Source of the DNA: Thiodiazotropha sp040507245 | GTDB lineage: Bacteria > Pseudomonadota > Gammaproteobacteria > Chromatiales > Chromatiaceae | Assembly: GCA_040507245.1 (NCBI GenBank) | Contig: JBEVVH010000207.1 | Location: forward strand, 1 to 5,814 | DNA length: 5,814 bases | Direction of reading: 5' to 3' | Part shown: positions 5,594 through 5,814 of the stretch, piece by piece | Position numbering within the stretch: the first letter of the stretch is position 1 | Layout: each line of letters begins with the position of its first letter | Position numbers and translations under genes: made by a program | Notes under the pieces: generated by a model | Databases searched by the model: none | What the model was told of the DNA's origin: nothing | What the model saw: the letters and a program-made list of their open reading frames with translations, nothing else

Positions 5594-5616
5594 GAGGATT
5601 GTGAAATTTTCAAAGC

Positions 5617-5625
5617 ATCTTAGCA
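5617..5625 (-). promoter_or_regulatory. Possible extended -10 promoter of thioredoxin
   Basis: The minus strand shows TGCTAAGAT, matching the extended -10 form TGnTAnnnT, about 37 nt before the GTG start. The -35 region is poor, which is tolerated in extended -10 promoters. Transcription would begin roughly ten bases further on and give a short leader that still includes the AAGGGG site. Confidence 0.35.
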
Positions 5626-5728
5626 GAAGTGGCTATGGTTTGCCCGCCCGATTCATCTGCCTCCGGTGTCAGCCAAGTATCAAAACCGTGGCACTGAAAG
5701 CGGCGGAGCACACTTAAGATGTTTACTA

Positions 5729-5744
5729 TTAACCCGGCCGTTAA
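5729..5744. promoter_or_regulatory. Operator-like palindrome in the upstream region of thioredoxin
   Basis: TTAAC and GTTAA form symmetric 5-bp arms around CCGGCC. The element lies about 150 nt upstream of the thioredoxin start and about 70 nt before the right end of the window, in AT-rich surroundings. It could be a regulator site for a divergent promoter or chance symmetry. Confidence 0.25.
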
Positions 5745-5807
5745 ATACAGAGATCGCTATGCGGCGTATGCAATCTTTTGGTGTTCAAAATACTTGCGAA
5801 CCCGTCC

Positions 5808-5812
5808 AGGAG
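5808..5812 (+). promoter_or_regulatory. Possible Shine-Dalgarno of a plus-strand gene beyond the window
   Basis: The window ends in CCAGGAGTT, whose AGGAG core is a strong Shine-Dalgarno sequence on the plus strand. A start codon 3-8 nt further right would make a gene divergent from thioredoxin. The window stops before any start codon. An alternative frame opens at ATG 5759 and stays open to the end, but has no good ribosome binding site. Confidence 0.35.
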
Positions 5813-5814
5813 TT

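Noticed and set aside
5759..5814. Plus-strand frame from ATG 5759 open to the window end
   Set aside because: Only 18 codons are visible, with no good Shine-Dalgarno; the AGGAG at 5808-5812 lies inside it and points to a start further right.
1..5814. CRISPR array, insertion sequence or integrase attachment site
   Set aside because: No regularly spaced repeats, transposase or integrase frame, or tRNA-associated direct repeat is present.

Overview
The window reads as chromosomal core DNA from a gammaproteobacterium of moderate GC content. This rests on the order uvrY - uvrC - pgsA, all on the minus strand, which matches the conserved gammaproteobacterial arrangement, and on a YqiB/DUF1249 protein. 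Translations look closest in style to non-enteric, possibly sulfur-oxidising lineages, but the sequence alone does not settle the genus.

All six supported genes lie on the minus strand, so transcription runs from high to low coordinates. From the right: a thioredoxin (GTG start at 5580); a 331-nt stretch without a gene; a DUF1249 protein (4385-4879); a 173-nt leader; then a cluster of uvrY/gacA response regulator, type-5 uracil-DNA glycosylase, uvrC and pgsA. uvrY and the glycosylase share one base (TGATG). The glycosylase and uvrC are separated by 186 nt rich in inverted repeats. uvrC and pgsA are 54 nt apart. Downstream of pgsA, bases 1-285 hold no gene I can support and look like structured or repeat-like intergenic DNA. 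No tRNA is present there, unlike the E. coli locus. The right edge (5614-5814) is the upstream region of thioredoxin and may also carry the start signals of a divergent plus-strand gene just outside the window.

Functionally, the cluster joins a global regulator of the BarA/GacS-Csr pathway, base excision of deaminated bases (the glycosylase), nucleotide excision repair (UvrC) and phosphatidylglycerol synthesis (PgsA). The main departure from the textbook locus is the glycosylase gene inserted between uvrY and uvrC and translationally coupled to uvrY. No mobile element, CRISPR array or clearly new multi-gene system is visible. The most interesting non-coding signals are the competing inverted repeats between the glycosylase and uvrC, and the hairpin plus GGA-rich leader before uvrY. 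Four start codons were chosen over the longest open frame or discussed explicitly (pgsA, uvrC, thioredoxin, DUF1249).
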